Positions 1 through 10,421 are shown, counted from the first letter of the stretch. The stretch: DNA of 64,000 nt from Saprospiraceae bacterium (GCA_028282725.1 JANQHF010000082.1:1-64000), one strand, 5' to 3'. Program-made: numbers and translations. The notes: generated by a model from the letters alone, not told the origin.

Positions 1-135
1 CTTCCAGGATGGAATCTACTAATAATCGCGTTTCCATCTCTTTGTTTTTTTGGATAACTCTAAGGTAAGCCTTTTTGTGCATTTTGAAATACACACGACC
101 ATAGGTGTCCTAATTCATTCATTTTCAATGATTAT

Positions 136-143
136 TATCTTTG
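136..143 (+). promoter_or_regulatory. Bacteroidota -7 promoter box TATCTTTG
   Basis: This is a perfect match to the TAnnTTTG -7 box of the Bacteroidota housekeeping sigma factor. It ends 7 nt before the GTG start of the FG-GAP gene, so the transcript would have almost no leader. The 1-150 stretch shows no other feature. Confidence 0.5.
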
Positions 144-150
144 TTTCTTA

Positions 151-1959
151 GTGAAAAGCTATTTCTATACCGGTCTAATTTCCCTGGTGAGTCTGAATTT
201 GGCGATGGGTCAAATTGACTTCCTGGAATCATCGGCGAAGTACGACGTGAGACATTCATTGTCTATTCATACGATAGGCGCAGGTGTCAGCATCTATGAT
301 TTCAATGGAGATGGTCTCGATGATCTGACATTGGGATCTGACAGAGGAGCTTTAATCGGATTTTATGTAAATACCGGTAATGGTTTTCAACAAATTGTTT
401 CACTGGTAGACAATCGTGAGCAAGTCAAACAGATCAACTGGGTCGATTACGATAATGATGGTGACCCGGATCTGTATGTTGCGGCCAATGACGGGATCAG
501 CAGGCTTTACCAAAACCGGGGTGATCTGAATATGCAGGATGTCACAGAGTCAAGCGGATTGCCCTTAAATGTACATTATGGCTACGGTGCTTGTTGGGGA
601 GACTACAATCGCGACGGATGGCTCGATCTTTATTACGCATCCAAGGGAATCATTGGTGATCCGGATGCGATCAGAAGTTATAATCGATTGTTTAAAAATA
701 ACGCGGACGGCTCTTTTTCAGAACGGACATTCGAAGCGAATGCCAGCGATGATGGTAAACTTCCTTTCTGTGCTGCATTCTTTGACTACAACAATGATAT
801 GTGGCCGGACATCTATATTGCAAATGACAAACTCACGTTCAATACTCTTTTAGAAAATACAGGTCATGGTGGTTTTCTCGATGTTAGCGAAGAGACCGGA
901 TCCAATGCAAGAATGAACGCCATGTGCGTTAATCCGGGTGATTTCAACAGGGACGGATGGATGGATGTTTATGTAACCAATACACCGATCGGAAGTCAAT
1001 GTTTACAGAATTTGGGAAGTGTCGATAAGAGCAGTACGATATCATTTACAAACGTTGCCGAAGAAATTGGGATTCACTTTCCTGGTGGAAATTGTTGGGG
1101 ATCCAACTTCCTGGATACGGATAATGACGGTGATCTGGATTTGTACGTCACTAGTTCCATCAACGCACCTAAAGAGGTGTCCAGTGCTTTTTATGAAAAT
1201 ATTGAGGGATCACATTTTGACGCTCCACTGATACAAGGTTTATTGGCGGATACGACATATGGTTTTACAAATGCCATTGGCGATTTGAATAATGACGGTT
1301 TGATTGACATAGTCGTTCAAAACGATCCGCCACATCATTTTACAATTTGGGAAAACAAGACGGTATCAGCCAACAATTGGATCAAATTCAAAATGGAAGG
1401 TGTGCTTAGTAATCGCGATGGAGTAGGTGCCAGATTGGAAGCCTATACAAACGGAAAATACCAACAACAATTCACATTGTGCGGTTCAGGATTCCTTGGT
1501 CAGAATTCCTCATTCAAACATTTTGGTCTCTCGTCTGCAGCTCAATTGGATTCGTTGATCGTAACCTGGCCGACAGGACATGTTGATCGGTTTTACTCTT
1601 TAGCTGCCAATGAAGTTTATAATATTAAAGAAGGGTCGTCCACGGATGGGCAAATCGATATTGCAGAAGGAATACGGATCGTTGAGGAAAAAATTACCAC
1701 TTCAGTGGCTGAATACCTTTCAGATCAACTTGAAATTTCCATTGGCCCCAACCCAGGATGGGGAGATCTCAGGTTCGATTCAAAACAAATCATAGATGAT
1801 ATTCAGATCTATGATTCGGCAGGACAGATTCAGTCTCAATACTCAATCGGAATGTCTCAATTCCTATTGGATGTAGAGCATTTGGATGTCGGATTATACA
1901 TTCTCATTATCAACCTCAGGGATCAAGGAGTAAAGAGTTACAAGTACATGAAGCTGTAA
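151..1959 (+). CDS. Secreted FG-GAP/VCBS repeat protein with ASPIC/UnbV and type IX sorting domains
   Basis: This is a probable exported beta-propeller protein. An N-terminal signal peptide ends near LAMGQ. About seven FG-GAP/VCBS-type calcium-binding blades follow, with repeated D-x-D/N-x-D-G motifs such as DFNGDGLDD, DYDNDGDPD and DTDNDGDLD. An ASPIC/UnbV domain lies at roughly residues 405-490 and contains RDGVGARLEAY. The last ~75 residues resemble a T9SS Por-type sorting domain (ISIGPNPGWG, then YDSAGQ, then GLYILII). Together these predict export across the outer membrane and surface anchoring or release; the ligand is unknown. The start is GTG, and no in-frame ATG lies before the signal peptide. 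The gene is monocistronic and converges on the CDGSH gene. Confidence 0.85.
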   Translation: MKSYFYTGLISLVSLNLAMGQIDFLESSAKYDVRHSLSIHTIGAGVSIYDFNGDGLDDLTLGSDRGALIGFYVNTGNGFQQIVSLVDNREQVKQINWVDYDNDGDPDLYVAANDGISRLYQNRGDLNMQDVTESSGLPLNVHYGYGACWGDYNRDGWLDLYYASKGIIGDPDAIRSYNRLFKNNADGSFSERTFEANASDDGKLPFCAAFFDYNNDMWPDIYIANDKLTFNTLLENTGHGGFLDVSEETGSNARMNAMCVNPGDFNRDGWMDVYVTNTPIGSQCLQNLGSVDKSSTISFTNVAEEIGIHFPGGNCWGSNFLDTDNDGDLDLYVTSSINAPKEVSSAFYENIEGSHFDAPLIQGLLADTTYGFTNAIGDLNNDGLIDIVVQNDPPHHFTIWENKTVSANNWIKFKMEGVLSNRDGVGARLEAYTNGKYQQQFTLCGSGFLGQNSSFKHFGLSSAAQLDSLIVTWPTGHVDRFYSLAANEVYNIKEGSSTDGQIDIAEGIRIVEEKITTSVAEYLSDQLEISIGPNPGWGDLRFDSKQIIDDIQIYDSAGQIQSQYSIGMSQFLLDVEHLDVGLYILIINLRDQGVKSYKYMKL

Positions 1960-1977
1960 CGCCTGCTACTTGTGACA

Positions 1978-2397
1978 CTAACCGACAAACTCGATTTTTC
2001 TATGAGATCCATCGCAGTATGGTTTGTTTTCCGATGCACCGCAACGACAAAATGAACTACGGTTCAATCGAATCTCCGTATTTCCATCCTTGTCCGTGAT
2101 CTTTACGGTGGCCTTTACGATCAGGGGACCATTCTGAATGACTTCTACCTCGGTCTCATTGGAAGTAGCCGTTTCTGTCGGAGCGCTGGTTACATAACTT
2201 AAAGCACCCGATGGACATTGATCAATTTGTTTTTTAATCCGGTCACTTTCGGCTTTGTCCAATTGGATCCATGGCTTGTCCTTGGGCCGGAATACTTCGG
2301 ACAATCCATTGGCACATATGGTCGAATGTATACACTTTCCCGGTTCCCATATGACTGTGAGATCTTCTTTAGTGTACTCTTTTCTTAGATTGCTCAT
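1978..2397 (-). CDS. YjdI-type ferredoxin domain fused to CDGSH iron-sulfur domain
   Basis: This is a small cytoplasmic iron-sulfur protein of 139 residues. The N-terminal half is a YjdI/Fer4_19 domain ([15 protein letters not shown], later CPSGALSY), whose cysteines would hold one cluster. The C-terminal ~40 residues are a CDGSH (mitoNEET-type) domain with [17 protein letters not shown], which gives the 3Cys-1His ligands of a 2Fe-2S cluster. Many genomes encode the two domains separately or fused in this order. The role is probably electron transfer or cluster storage; the partner is not known. It converges on the FG-GAP gene and is divergent from the DUF1080 gene. Confidence 0.85.
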   Translation of the reverse strand: MSNLRKEYTKEDLTVIWEPGKCIHSTICANGLSEVFRPKDKPWIQLDKAESDRIKKQIDQCPSGALSYVTSAPTETATSNETEVEVIQNGPLIVKATVKITDKDGNTEIRLNRSSFCRCGASENKPYCDGSHRKIEFVG

Positions 2398-2494
2398 TGT
2401 ATATGTTTGATTGACGAATGCTTCTATTTCTTACAAGATATTGATATCATAACAAAAATGCCATCTATTAGTTCGCCTATGTCTCATCTTGTAC

Positions 2495-2502
2495 TATCTT
2501 TC
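2495..2502 (+). promoter_or_regulatory. Probable -7 box TATCTTTC for the DUF1080 operon
   Basis: This matches TAnnTTTG at all fixed positions but the last. It lies 18 nt before the ATG at 2521. It supports starting the protein at that ATG rather than at the upstream TTG in the ORF track, because the TTG would lie outside the transcript. Confidence 0.4.
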
Positions 2503-2520
2503 AGATTAAGCTTATTGCCA

Positions 2521-3894
2521 ATGAAGAAAAACGGTTTTATAACACTGCTATTCCTATTCTTGATCAATGGGATTACTCTTGGCCAGAACGGTTGGGAACT
2601 CCTTTTTAATGGAACGGACCTATCAAATTTTGAACAGCTCAACGGAAAAGCAGATTACGTCATCGAGGATAGTGTAATCGTCGGCATATCCAAAATGAAT
2701 ACGCTTAACAGTTTCCTGGCGACAAAAAAGACATACGGCGACTTTATCCTGGAATTTGAAGTTCTCGTTGACAATGGATTGAATTCTGGTGTTCAGTTTC
2801 GCAGTCAGAGTATTCCTGAATACAGAAATGGCAGAGTTCATGGATATCAATGCGAAATAGAAACGAGTCCGAGGAAATGGGCAGGAGGTATTTATGATGA
2901 AGCGAGGAGAGCATGGCTTTATCCATTAAGCAGAAATGCGAAAGGAAGAAATGCGTTCGTACCCGGTCAATGGAATCATTATCGAATAGAGGCTATTGGA
3001 AATCACATCAGAACCTGGATCAATGGAGTGCATTGTGTCAACCTCGTGGATGATCTTACAGACGAGGGATTTATTGCTTTCCAGGTGCATAGTATCAGGG
3101 ATCAATCCCAGGATGGGAAAAAAGTGCGATGGCGCAATATCCGGATCAAGACAGATGGGCTTGAAGAGGCCAGGCTCAACCCGGATCAGGACGTAGTCGA
3201 AATCAGTTACCTCAATAACAGGCTTACAAAAGAAGAAAAAAGAAAGGGTTGGCGTTTGCTCTGGGATGGGCAATCCACCAATGGTTGGAGAGGTGCCAAA
3301 ATGGATCGCTTCCCGGAAAAGGGTTGGGTAGTTGAGGACGGCATATTGAAAGTGCTGGCTTCAGGAGGATACGAATCCCGAAACGGAGGAGACATCGTTA
3401 CAGTCGATACCTACAGCGATTTTGAATTGAGTGTAGATTTTAAGATCACAAAAGGTGCCAACAGTGGCATAAAGTACTTTGTCGACCCGGACTTAAATAA
3501 AGGTACAGGTTCTGCAATAGGATTGGAATTTCAAATTTTGGATGATCACAATCATCCCGATGCCGAACAAGGAAAGAATGGAAACCGGACTGTAGCCTCT
3601 CTCTACGACCTGATCAGAGCGGAGTCGTACAGTAAGAATGGCAGCAAGAATTTTAAGGGAGTAGGGCAGTGGAATAATGCCAGGATTGTCGTCAGGGGTG
3701 GACATATAGAACATTGGCTGAACCATGTCAAGGTAGTTGAATTTGACCGATTCAGCCAGGTATTTGCTGCCCTTGTAGAAAAAAGCAAATATGAAATATG
3801 GGAGAATTTTGGGAGATTGCCTGAAGGGCATATCCTCTTACAGGATCACGGTGATGAAGTTTCATTCAGGAACATCAAAATTCGAGAATTTTAG
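2521..3894 (+). CDS. Secreted protein with two DUF1080 (3-keto-disaccharide hydrolase) domains
   Basis: This is a 457-residue exported protein with two tandem concanavalin-like DUF1080 domains. I chose ATG 2521 because it begins a clean signal peptide ([22 protein letters not shown]) and follows a -7-like box; the ORF track starts earlier at a TTG. Domain 1 covers about residues 25-215 ([14 protein letters not shown] to [11 protein letters not shown]). Domain 2 covers about 240-457 ([14 protein letters not shown] to [11 protein letters not shown]). The family includes enzymes that cleave 3-keto-glycosides, and it commonly sits beside Gfo/Idh/MocA oxidoreductases, which could make the 3-keto substrate. 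That arrangement holds here, 10 bp downstream. The glycan substrate is unknown. Confidence 0.85.
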   Translation: MKKNGFITLLFLFLINGITLGQNGWELLFNGTDLSNFEQLNGKADYVIEDSVIVGISKMNTLNSFLATKKTYGDFILEFEVLVDNGLNSGVQFRSQSIPEYRNGRVHGYQCEIETSPRKWAGGIYDEARRAWLYPLSRNAKGRNAFVPGQWNHYRIEAIGNHIRTWINGVHCVNLVDDLTDEGFIAFQVHSIRDQSQDGKKVRWRNIRIKTDGLEEARLNPDQDVVEISYLNNRLTKEEKRKGWRLLWDGQSTNGWRGAKMDRFPEKGWVVEDGILKVLASGGYESRNGGDIVTVDTYSDFELSVDFKITKGANSGIKYFVDPDLNKGTGSAIGLEFQILDDHNHPDAEQGKNGNRTVASLYDLIRAESYSKNGSKNFKGVGQWNNARIVVRGGHIEHWLNHVKVVEFDRFSQVFAALVEKSKYEIWENFGRLPEGHILLQDHGDEVSFRNIKIREF

Positions 3895-3904
3895 AAGATA
3901 AGAA

Positions 3905-5239
3905 ATGAAGAAAACCAGAAGAAAATTTATCAAGCGAACCGGTATTGTAACAGCCGGAGCTGTTTCGGGATTAGGGAATATTTCCGCACGGAGTTATCGC
4001 AGGATTATCGGATCGAACGAAAGGATCAATACGGCTGTCGTGGGATTGAATGGAAGGGGAGGAGGATTGATGAATACCATTCTCAAACTGGAAAATTCCG
4101 ATGTCATTGCACTGTGTGATGTCGATCGTAATGTATTGGATAAACGAGTGGATCAATTAAAAGAAGAACACGATAAATCCGTATCCGTGGAGTCAGATTT
4201 CCGGAGACTCGTACAGAATCCAGACATTGATGCCATATTCATTGCTTCTGCAGATCATACACATACTCCTTTCTCGATCCTTGCCATGCAGACCGGCAAG
4301 CACGTCTATTGCGAAAAGCCACTGAGTCATAATCCGAATGAAGGAGCACTCCTCGTGATCGCTCAAAGGAGATACGGCAAATTGGTTCAAATCGGCAATC
4401 AACAACGATCCGCACCCACATCACAAATGATGATTAAGGACATTGCTGGGGGAATTATTGGAGATGTCTATGAAGCAACATGTTGGTATGCCAACAGTCG
4501 CGGAACAATTGGTGTAGGAAAGGTCACACCAGTGCCGGATCACCTCGACTGGGATCTATGGCAAGGGCCTGCGCCCAGGAAGCAGTACAGGGACAATATC
4601 GTGCATTACAACTGGCATTGGTTTAGGCATTGGGGAACCGGTGAAATCTGCAATAACGGTTTGCATGAGATGGATATTTGTCGATGGGCCCTGGGCGTCA
4701 AACATCCGACAAGTGTAACATCAGAAGGTGGCAGGTTTCATTACCAGAATGACGACTGGGAGTTTTATGATACCCAAATCGCAAGATTTGAATTTGAAGG
4801 TGGCAAATCACTTACATGGGATGGAAGAAGTTGCAACGGCATCAAGAAATACGATCGTGGCCGTGGAGTGCTGATCTATGGTACAGAAGGTAGCATTATG
4901 GTCGATCGAAATGATTACTATGTCTATGACCGCGAAGGCAATGAAATCAAACACAAATCCGAGGAAGTGCTTTCCCAGACAACTAATATTGCAGGGATCG
5001 GAGGATTGACAGATAAGCATATTCACAATTTCTTTGAGGGCATCAGGAAAGGTGAGACCTTAAACTCACCGGTAGCCGAAGCTAATTTTAGCAATCATCT
5101 GTGTCACCTGGGCAACATGGCTCAGGCAACCGGGACGAAGCTCGAAGTTGATGTGAAATCTGGAATCATCACCAATAATAAAGAAGCATTACGCATGTGG
5201 TCCAGAGAATATGCTCCGGGATGGGAATTGACAAATTAA
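3905..5239 (+). CDS. Gfo/Idh/MocA family oxidoreductase with Tat signal
   Basis: This is an NAD(P)-dependent sugar oxidoreductase of 444 residues. The N-terminus MKKTRRKFIKRTGIVTAGAV is a Tat-like signal (RRKFIKR), so the folded, cofactor-loaded enzyme is probably periplasmic. The Rossmann segment is INTAVVGLNGRGGG, followed by the family's EKP motif (YCEKPLSHN) near residue 139. The C-terminal alpha/beta domain holds WHWFRHWGTGEICNNGLHEMD, typical of the Bacteroidota/Planctomycetes branch. It lies 10 bp after the DUF1080 gene and overlaps the sulfatase gene, so the three are probably one operon. It likely oxidises a glycoside at C3 for the DUF1080 protein; that step is inferred from the pairing. 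Confidence 0.88.
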   Translation: MKKTRRKFIKRTGIVTAGAVSGLGNISARSYRRIIGSNERINTAVVGLNGRGGGLMNTILKLENSDVIALCDVDRNVLDKRVDQLKEEHDKSVSVESDFRRLVQNPDIDAIFIASADHTHTPFSILAMQTGKHVYCEKPLSHNPNEGALLVIAQRRYGKLVQIGNQQRSAPTSQMMIKDIAGGIIGDVYEATCWYANSRGTIGVGKVTPVPDHLDWDLWQGPAPRKQYRDNIVHYNWHWFRHWGTGEICNNGLHEMDICRWALGVKHPTSVTSEGGRFHYQNDDWEFYDTQIARFEFEGGKSLTWDGRSCNGIKKYDRGRGVLIYGTEGSIMVDRNDYYVYDREGNEIKHKSEEVLSQTTNIAGIGGLTDKHIHNFFEGIRKGETLNSPVAEANFSNHLCHLGNMAQATGTKLEVDVKSGIITNNKEALRMWSREYAPGWELTN

Positions 5240-6723
5240 ACCGTTCATTTCTGAGAAAATTTGAAAAAATACCCAGGGTCTTGCTATTCATTTTGGGGAC
5301 CTGGTTGATCTTCGGGTCGTGTAGCCCACCCAGACAAAACAACGTGGTTCTTATCCTGGTCGATGACCTTGGTTGGATGGATCTCGGCTATTCGGGAAGT
5401 ACATTTTATGAGACTCCGCATATCGATGCCTTGAGCAGGAGGAGCATGATCTTTACGAATGCTTATTCATCCAATCCCGTCTGCTCACCTACGCGGGCAG
5501 CCATCATGACCGGTCTTCATCCATCGAGGATTAACATAACAGATTGGATTCCCGGAAGGGATCCGAAAGATCAGAAATTGTTGGGTCCGCGGGATTTGAA
5601 TGAACTTCCCCTTTCCCACATAACCATTGCCGAAGCTTTGAAAACCAATGGATATCAGACATTTTTTGCAGGAAAATGGCACCTTGGAGGGGAAGGATAT
5701 TATCCGGAAGATCAAGGATTTGATTTTAATCAGGGCGGGCACGACAAGGGTGCTCCGCCGGGAGGATATTATTCGCCCTACGAAAATCCTAAACTCACTG
5801 ATGGACCCGAAGGAGAATACCTGACGGATCGATTGACGAATGAATCCATCAACTTCATTGAACATCATGGAAAAGATCCGTTCTTCTTATTCCTTTCTTA
5901 CTACACTGTCCATACACCTATCCAGGCGTCTAAACGGCATATAGAGAAATTCAAAAAAAAGCTGGAGGAGGATCCCGACCTCAGCTTACAAGTTGAAATA
6001 GACCGATCCGGACAAACCACGATGAACCAGGTGAATGCCGATTACGCCTCTATGGTTTATGCACTGGATGAAAATGTTGGAAGGCTGATCAACAAGCTTG
6101 AGGAGGAAAAACTGTATGACAATACAACTATTATTTTCACCTCTGACAATGGTGGACTTTCTACGTTGGATACATCCTGGTCGATGATCGGACCGACTTC
6201 TGTACGACCACTCCGGGGAGGGAAGGGCTGGTTATACGAGGGAGGTATACGCATTCCCTTATTAATCAAACCACCTGATTACGACCAATTTGACCGAAGC
6301 ACAGATGTCCCTGTAGTCAGCCATGACTTATTCCCGACAGTCATGACTATTTCCGGAAATGAAATACCTGAGGATGTTGTATCCGACGGTAAGGATCTAT
6401 CACCTCTATTTAGTGATCCCTACGACTTTGAGGAAAGGACGCTTTACTGGGATTTTCCCCATTATCACGGCAGTGGCTGGCGACCCGGAGGTGCTATTCG
6501 CCATGGCAGATGGAAGTTGATCGAATTCTATGAGACGGGCACTATCGCATTGTACGACCTTGATGCTGACCTGTCCGAGCAAGTTGATCTATCGGAAAAG
6601 CATCCTGATAAATCCAGTGAGCTATATCAAAAACTCGATGCCTGGAGAAAGGATATGAAGGTACAGGAGCCCATACTCAATCCTGCTTATGTGCCGGATG
6701 ATGCGAAGAGAACGGCCAATTGA
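5221..6723 (+). CDS. Formylglycine-dependent sulfatase lipoprotein (arylsulfatase type)
   Basis: This is a sulfatase acting on a sulfated sugar or polysaccharide. I start it at ATG 5221, which gives 500 residues and a lipoprotein signal ending LIFGSC; the track uses a GTG 24 nt upstream. The metal site begins VVLILVDDLGWMDLG. The catalytic Cys is at about residue 88 in CSPTR, matching C-x-P-x-R, so it should be converted to formylglycine by a sulfatase-maturating enzyme not seen in this window. GKWHLGG and FTSDNGG are further conserved sites. It overlaps the preceding gene by 19 bp. The context of uronate enzymes suggests a sulfated, uronate-containing glycan; the exact linkage cannot be read from sequence. 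Confidence 0.92.
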   Translation: MGIDKLNRSFLRKFEKIPRVLLFILGTWLIFGSCSPPRQNNVVLILVDDLGWMDLGYSGSTFYETPHIDALSRRSMIFTNAYSSNPVCSPTRAAIMTGLHPSRINITDWIPGRDPKDQKLLGPRDLNELPLSHITIAEALKTNGYQTFFAGKWHLGGEGYYPEDQGFDFNQGGHDKGAPPGGYYSPYENPKLTDGPEGEYLTDRLTNESINFIEHHGKDPFFLFLSYYTVHTPIQASKRHIEKFKKKLEEDPDLSLQVEIDRSGQTTMNQVNADYASMVYALDENVGRLINKLEEEKLYDNTTIIFTSDNGGLSTLDTSWSMIGPTSVRPLRGGKGWLYEGGIRIPLLIKPPDYDQFDRSTDVPVVSHDLFPTVMTISGNEIPEDVVSDGKDLSPLFSDPYDFEERTLYWDFPHYHGSGWRPGGAIRHGRWKLIEFYETGTIALYDLDADLSEQVDLSEKHPDKSSELYQKLDAWRKDMKVQEPILNPAYVPDDAKRTAN

Positions 6724-6763
6724 AAAGAAGCTCTGTCTTACTTAAGGCTTATTCATATATTAG

Positions 6764-7969
6764 ATGGTATTGCATGATTCATCCTCACTTACTTTGAAAA
6801 GACTGAAGCAGACATGGCGATGGTACGGACCTGAAGATCCCGTAAGTTTGTGGCATATCAGACAAGCTGGGGCCACAGGAGTGGTCACGGCCTTGCATTA
6901 CATACCGAATGGAGCAATTTGGCCGATCAATGAAATTCGTTCAAGAAAATCCGAGATTGAGGAAGCCGGACTTGAATGGTCGGTAGTCGAAAGTGTACCG
7001 GTCCATGAGGATATCAAAAGAAGAACAGGTCAATGTGATCTTTACATAGATCATTATAAAAGCACGGTCAGAAATCTGGCTGCGTGTGGAATCTCAATCA
7101 TCACGTACAACTTTATGCCTGTCGTAGACTGGACGCGGACCGACCTGGCATTTCAACTCCCCGATAGATCATTGGCATTGAGATTTGAAAAAGCTGCCTT
7201 TGCTGCCTTTGACTTATTCATTTTACAAAGACCCGGGGCTGAGCATGATTACAACGAATCTGAGATCAAGTCTGCTCAGAATCGATTTAAAGAAATGGAT
7301 AAAGAGGAGATCAGGCGGCTCACTGAGTACATCATTGCCGGTCTTCCTGGTGGAACCACGGAAGGCAGTGCATCACTTCAGGAATTTCAGAATCTCCTGG
7401 ACAGTTATCAGTCCGTTGATGGAGAAATATTGAGGGATAATCTGATTCACTTTCTGAAAGAGATGATTCCGGTGGCCGAAGAGGCAGGAGTTAAGATGGC
7501 TCTACATCCTGATGATCCTCCCTTCCCACTGCTCGGACTACCCAGGGTTGTCAGTACGGGAGAAGACCTGAAGGCCATTATGGATGCTGTTGATTCCAAT
7601 AGCAATGGACTTTGTTTTTGTTCGGGATCACTTGGTGTCAGACCGGACAACGACCTGCCCAGGATGATTCGGACCTTTGGTCACAGAATCCATTTTGTTC
7701 ATTTGAGATCCACACGGCGAGATAATGAAGGCAACTTTTTTGAAGCAAGTCACCTGGATGGTGATGTAGACATGTACGAAGTGTTGAAAGCACTTTTGGA
7801 AATACAAAAAGACCATCGCGAATCAATTCCGATGAGACCGGATCACGGACATCAAATGCTTGATGATTTGCATAAGAAGACTAATCCCGGATACTCTGCC
7901 ATCGGCAGGTTAAAAGGCCTGGCTGAGTTAAGGGGTTTGGAACTAGGAATTATTCGCAGTATGACATGA
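6764..7969 (+). CDS. uxuA: Mannonate dehydratase
   Basis: UxuA removes water from D-mannonate to give 2-keto-3-deoxy-D-gluconate in the hexuronate pathway. The protein has 401 residues, normal for the family. It shows the N-terminal [30 protein letters not shown] block, the central [17 protein letters not shown] metal-site region, [11 protein letters not shown], and a C-terminal RPDHGHQM containing metal-binding His residues. It lies 40 bp after the sulfatase gene and 12 bp before the SDR gene, so it probably shares their transcript. The SDR is a good candidate for the preceding fructuronate-to-mannonate step. Confidence 0.93.
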   Translation: MVLHDSSSLTLKRLKQTWRWYGPEDPVSLWHIRQAGATGVVTALHYIPNGAIWPINEIRSRKSEIEEAGLEWSVVESVPVHEDIKRRTGQCDLYIDHYKSTVRNLAACGISIITYNFMPVVDWTRTDLAFQLPDRSLALRFEKAAFAAFDLFILQRPGAEHDYNESEIKSAQNRFKEMDKEEIRRLTEYIIAGLPGGTTEGSASLQEFQNLLDSYQSVDGEILRDNLIHFLKEMIPVAEEAGVKMALHPDDPPFPLLGLPRVVSTGEDLKAIMDAVDSNSNGLCFCSGSLGVRPDNDLPRMIRTFGHRIHFVHLRSTRRDNEGNFFEASHLDGDVDMYEVLKALLEIQKDHRESIPMRPDHGHQMLDDLHKKTNPGYSAIGRLKGLAELRGLELGIIRSMT

Positions 7970-7981
7970 AAAAATATTACG

Positions 7982-8764
7982 ATGGATCTCAACATAAGCA
8001 ATAAGGTATATATCGTAACCGGCGGTTCTAAAGGTATCGGCGAAGGGATTACACGAGCAATTCATTCTGAGGGAGGAAAGGTGGTTATTGCGACCCGGTC
8101 TGATGGTCCGGTTACCGAAAATCTCGTATCGGAATTAAATAGTAACGGTTCCTGCCATGCCATCATCGGGGATCTCCAGGACACTGATCAATGTAAAAGA
8201 GTCATTGATGAGACGGTAGAGGTTTATGGACAAATCGACGGCATCGTGAATAATGCTGGCATGAATGACGGCGTGGGCCTGGAAGACGGACCAGTTAAAT
8301 TTCGTGCATCCATTCATCTGAATCTCTTTCACTACTATGACCTTGTGCACTATGCGTTGCCGCATCTAAAGAAATCGAAAGGCTCCATTGTAAATATAAG
8401 CTCTAAAGTTGCTTTGACAGGTCAGGGGAAAACTTCGGGATATGCCGCCGCGAAAGGTGCACAGCTTGCATTAACCCGGGAATGGTCGGCAGAGTTATTG
8501 CCGTATTCCATCAGGGTCAATGCCATACTTCCCGCTGAAGTAATGACCCCCTTATACCGCAAATGGTTAGATCATTCTTTTGACAATCCCGATTCGAAGG
8601 AAGCGGAGATTGTTGCCAAAATCCCGTTGGAAAACCGCATGACTACCAAGGAAGAGATCGCAGCCATGGCCGTCTTCCTGTTATCGGATAAGTCCAGTCA
8701 TACCACAGGTCAATTTATGATCGTAGATGGGGGATATGTTCATTTGGACAGGTCGCTTACTTAG
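7982..8764 (+). CDS. Short-chain dehydrogenase/reductase, candidate fructuronate reductase or sugar dehydrogenase
   Basis: This is a classical SDR of 260 residues. The NAD(P) site is TGGSKGIGEG near residues 13-22, NNAG is near 90, and catalytic Ser and Tyr-x3-Lys are visible in VNISSKVALTGQ and SGYAAAKGAQ. It directly follows uxuA by 12 bp. The usual fructuronate reductase UxuB is a long-chain enzyme and is absent here, so this SDR may do that job. The nearby FucP and mutarotase genes make an L-fucose or deoxy-sugar acid dehydrogenase equally possible. Fold and cofactor class are clear; the substrate is inferred only from neighbours. Confidence 0.82.
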   Translation: MDLNISNKVYIVTGGSKGIGEGITRAIHSEGGKVVIATRSDGPVTENLVSELNSNGSCHAIIGDLQDTDQCKRVIDETVEVYGQIDGIVNNAGMNDGVGLEDGPVKFRASIHLNLFHYYDLVHYALPHLKKSKGSIVNISSKVALTGQGKTSGYAAAKGAQLALTREWSAELLPYSIRVNAILPAEVMTPLYRKWLDHSFDNPDSKEAEIVAKIPLENRMTTKEEIAAMAVFLLSDKSSHTTGQFMIVDGGYVHLDRSLT

Positions 8765-9110
8765 TTTCAATCAAAATCAAAATCAAAATTCAGAACCCAA
8801 AATTCAGCATTCAAAACTTGCCGATGTCATCCTGTACTTTCGCAATGCGAATCGTCGGGACTAATTCACCACAGATTAGCATAGATATCAATCGTTTGCT
8901 CATGAAGGCCTCGCTCATGCGGCCTGATATGCCTGCCCGCAAGAACTCATCTCGCCATAGGCGGAGCAAGCGCCCACCTTAGAAGTTGAACGATGGATAC
9001 TTCAACTGAAAACTATAACTGAAAATTCAAAATTCAAAACTCAAAATTTATAATTCACCACAGATTGACACAGATTAGCACAGACATAAATTCAAAACTA
9101 ACCAACACAC
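8765..9110. repeat. 346-bp intergenic stretch with short A-rich direct repeats and a duplicated CACCACAGATT motif
   Basis: No gene is seen. Both ends are made of near-tandem A/C-rich units (CAAAATTCA variants around 8775-8815 and 9018-9057). AATTCACCACAGATT occurs twice, near 8863 and 9053. The second copy continues into a CACAGATTAGCACAGAC series. A GC-richer core around 8910-8985 holds CATGAAGGCCTCGCTCATG and GCCTGCCCGC. It looks like decayed intergenic repeat sequence. No TAnnTTTG box for the next gene was recognised. Confidence 0.5.
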
Positions 9111-10421
9111 ATGTCCACTAAGATTCCCATAGTTCCCAAGGAATTGATCATTCCATTTATTTTGATTACCTCGCTTTTTGCTTTGTGGGGATTTGCCAAT
9201 GACATTACCAATCCCATGGTAAGTGCCTTTAAAAAGGTCTTGGAACTGAACAACACCCAGGCTTCATGGGTCCAAATGGCTTTTTATGGAGGATACTTTA
9301 CAATGGCCCTGCCGGCAGCCATCTTTGCTAAGAAATACTCCTATAAAAAAGGAATCCTCCTTGGCTTGATTTTGTACGCGTCAGGGGCCTTGCTCTTTTA
9401 TCCTGCCGCTGCATATGAGCAATTCACATTCTTTCTCCTGGCATTGTATATCCTAACATTTGGTCTTGCCTTCCTGGAGACTACCGCCAATCCCTTCATC
9501 CTGTCCATGGGGCCATCGGAAACAGCAACTCAGAGATTGAACCTGGCACAGGCATTCAATCCGATAGGTGCCCTTGCCGGTTTGTATGCCGCACAGACAT
9601 TCATATTGGGTTCCCTTCAATCAGATGACCTCAATGAAAATGGGCAAGTCATTTATGACTCATTGTCAGAGACAGCCAAAGCTTCTATCAGGACTGCCGA
9701 TTTAATGGTGATCAGAAATCCCTATGTTATGCTTGGATTGGCGGTTATTGGTATCCTGATCCTGATTGCCATCGTTCGAATGCCGGAAAAAAAGGAAGAG
9801 GATAGTGGAGAAGGACTCTACTCCGCGATCAAAAGGATCTTTCAGGGAAAGAAATTCAGGGAAGGAGTGATTGCTCAAATGTTTTATGTAGGTGCTCAAA
9901 TCATGTGTTGGACATATATCTATCAGTACGCCGAGACGCTGGGCATAGACAACAGATCAGCAGTACCTTATGCCATGGCTGCCCTGGGCATTTTCCTCGT
10001 CGGGCGATGGGTATGTACCTTTCTTTTACGATACATCGACGCCGGTAAGTTGTTGACGATCTTTTCTTTTATGGCCATGGTATTTACACTTGGCACCATC
10101 TTTATCGAGGGAATGATTGGTCTCTATAGCCTGGTCATGATATCGTTTTGTATGTCACTCATGTTTCCGACGATTTATGGAATAGCACTGGACGGAATGG
10201 GAGATGATGCCAAGTATGGAGCTGCTTTCCTCGTTATGGCAATTGTGGGTGGGGCTATCATGCCATTAGCCCAGGGTATGATCCTTGATCTTGGAGGCCT
10301 CGGATACGCGGACACGCGTGTCTTTGGAGTTCCCGAAGTCAACTTTTCATTTGTCCTGCCGCTGTTTTGCTTTGTTGTTATTGCTACATACGGAATTCGT
10401 GTATTTAAAAAGTTGATATAA
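9111..10421 (+). CDS. FucP-family sugar:H+ symporter (MFS)
   Basis: This inner membrane transporter has 436 residues and about 12 membrane helices. The opening (LFALWGFANDITNPMVSAFK) and the helix 2-4 segment GGYFTMALPAAIFAKKYSYKKGIL are typical of the FucP/GluP branch of the major facilitator superfamily. FLETTANPFIL also fits that branch. FucP relatives import L-fucose, glucose/galactose or similar sugars with protons. The next gene, 9 bp downstream, is a RhaM-type mutarotase, which points to a 6-deoxy sugar such as L-fucose or L-rhamnose. No fucose isomerase, kinase or aldolase is in the window, so the substrate stays open. Confidence 0.88.
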   Translation: MSTKIPIVPKELIIPFILITSLFALWGFANDITNPMVSAFKKVLELNNTQASWVQMAFYGGYFTMALPAAIFAKKYSYKKGILLGLILYASGALLFYPAAAYEQFTFFLLALYILTFGLAFLETTANPFILSMGPSETATQRLNLAQAFNPIGALAGLYAAQTFILGSLQSDDLNENGQVIYDSLSETAKASIRTADLMVIRNPYVMLGLAVIGILILIAIVRMPEKKEEDSGEGLYSAIKRIFQGKKFREGVIAQMFYVGAQIMCWTYIYQYAETLGIDNRSAVPYAMAALGIFLVGRWVCTFLLRYIDAGKLLTIFSFMAMVFTLGTIFIEGMIGLYSLVMISFCMSLMFPTIYGIALDGMGDDAKYGAAFLVMAIVGGAIMPLAQGMILDLGGLGYADTRVFGVPEVNFSFVLPLFCFVVIATYGIRVFKKLI

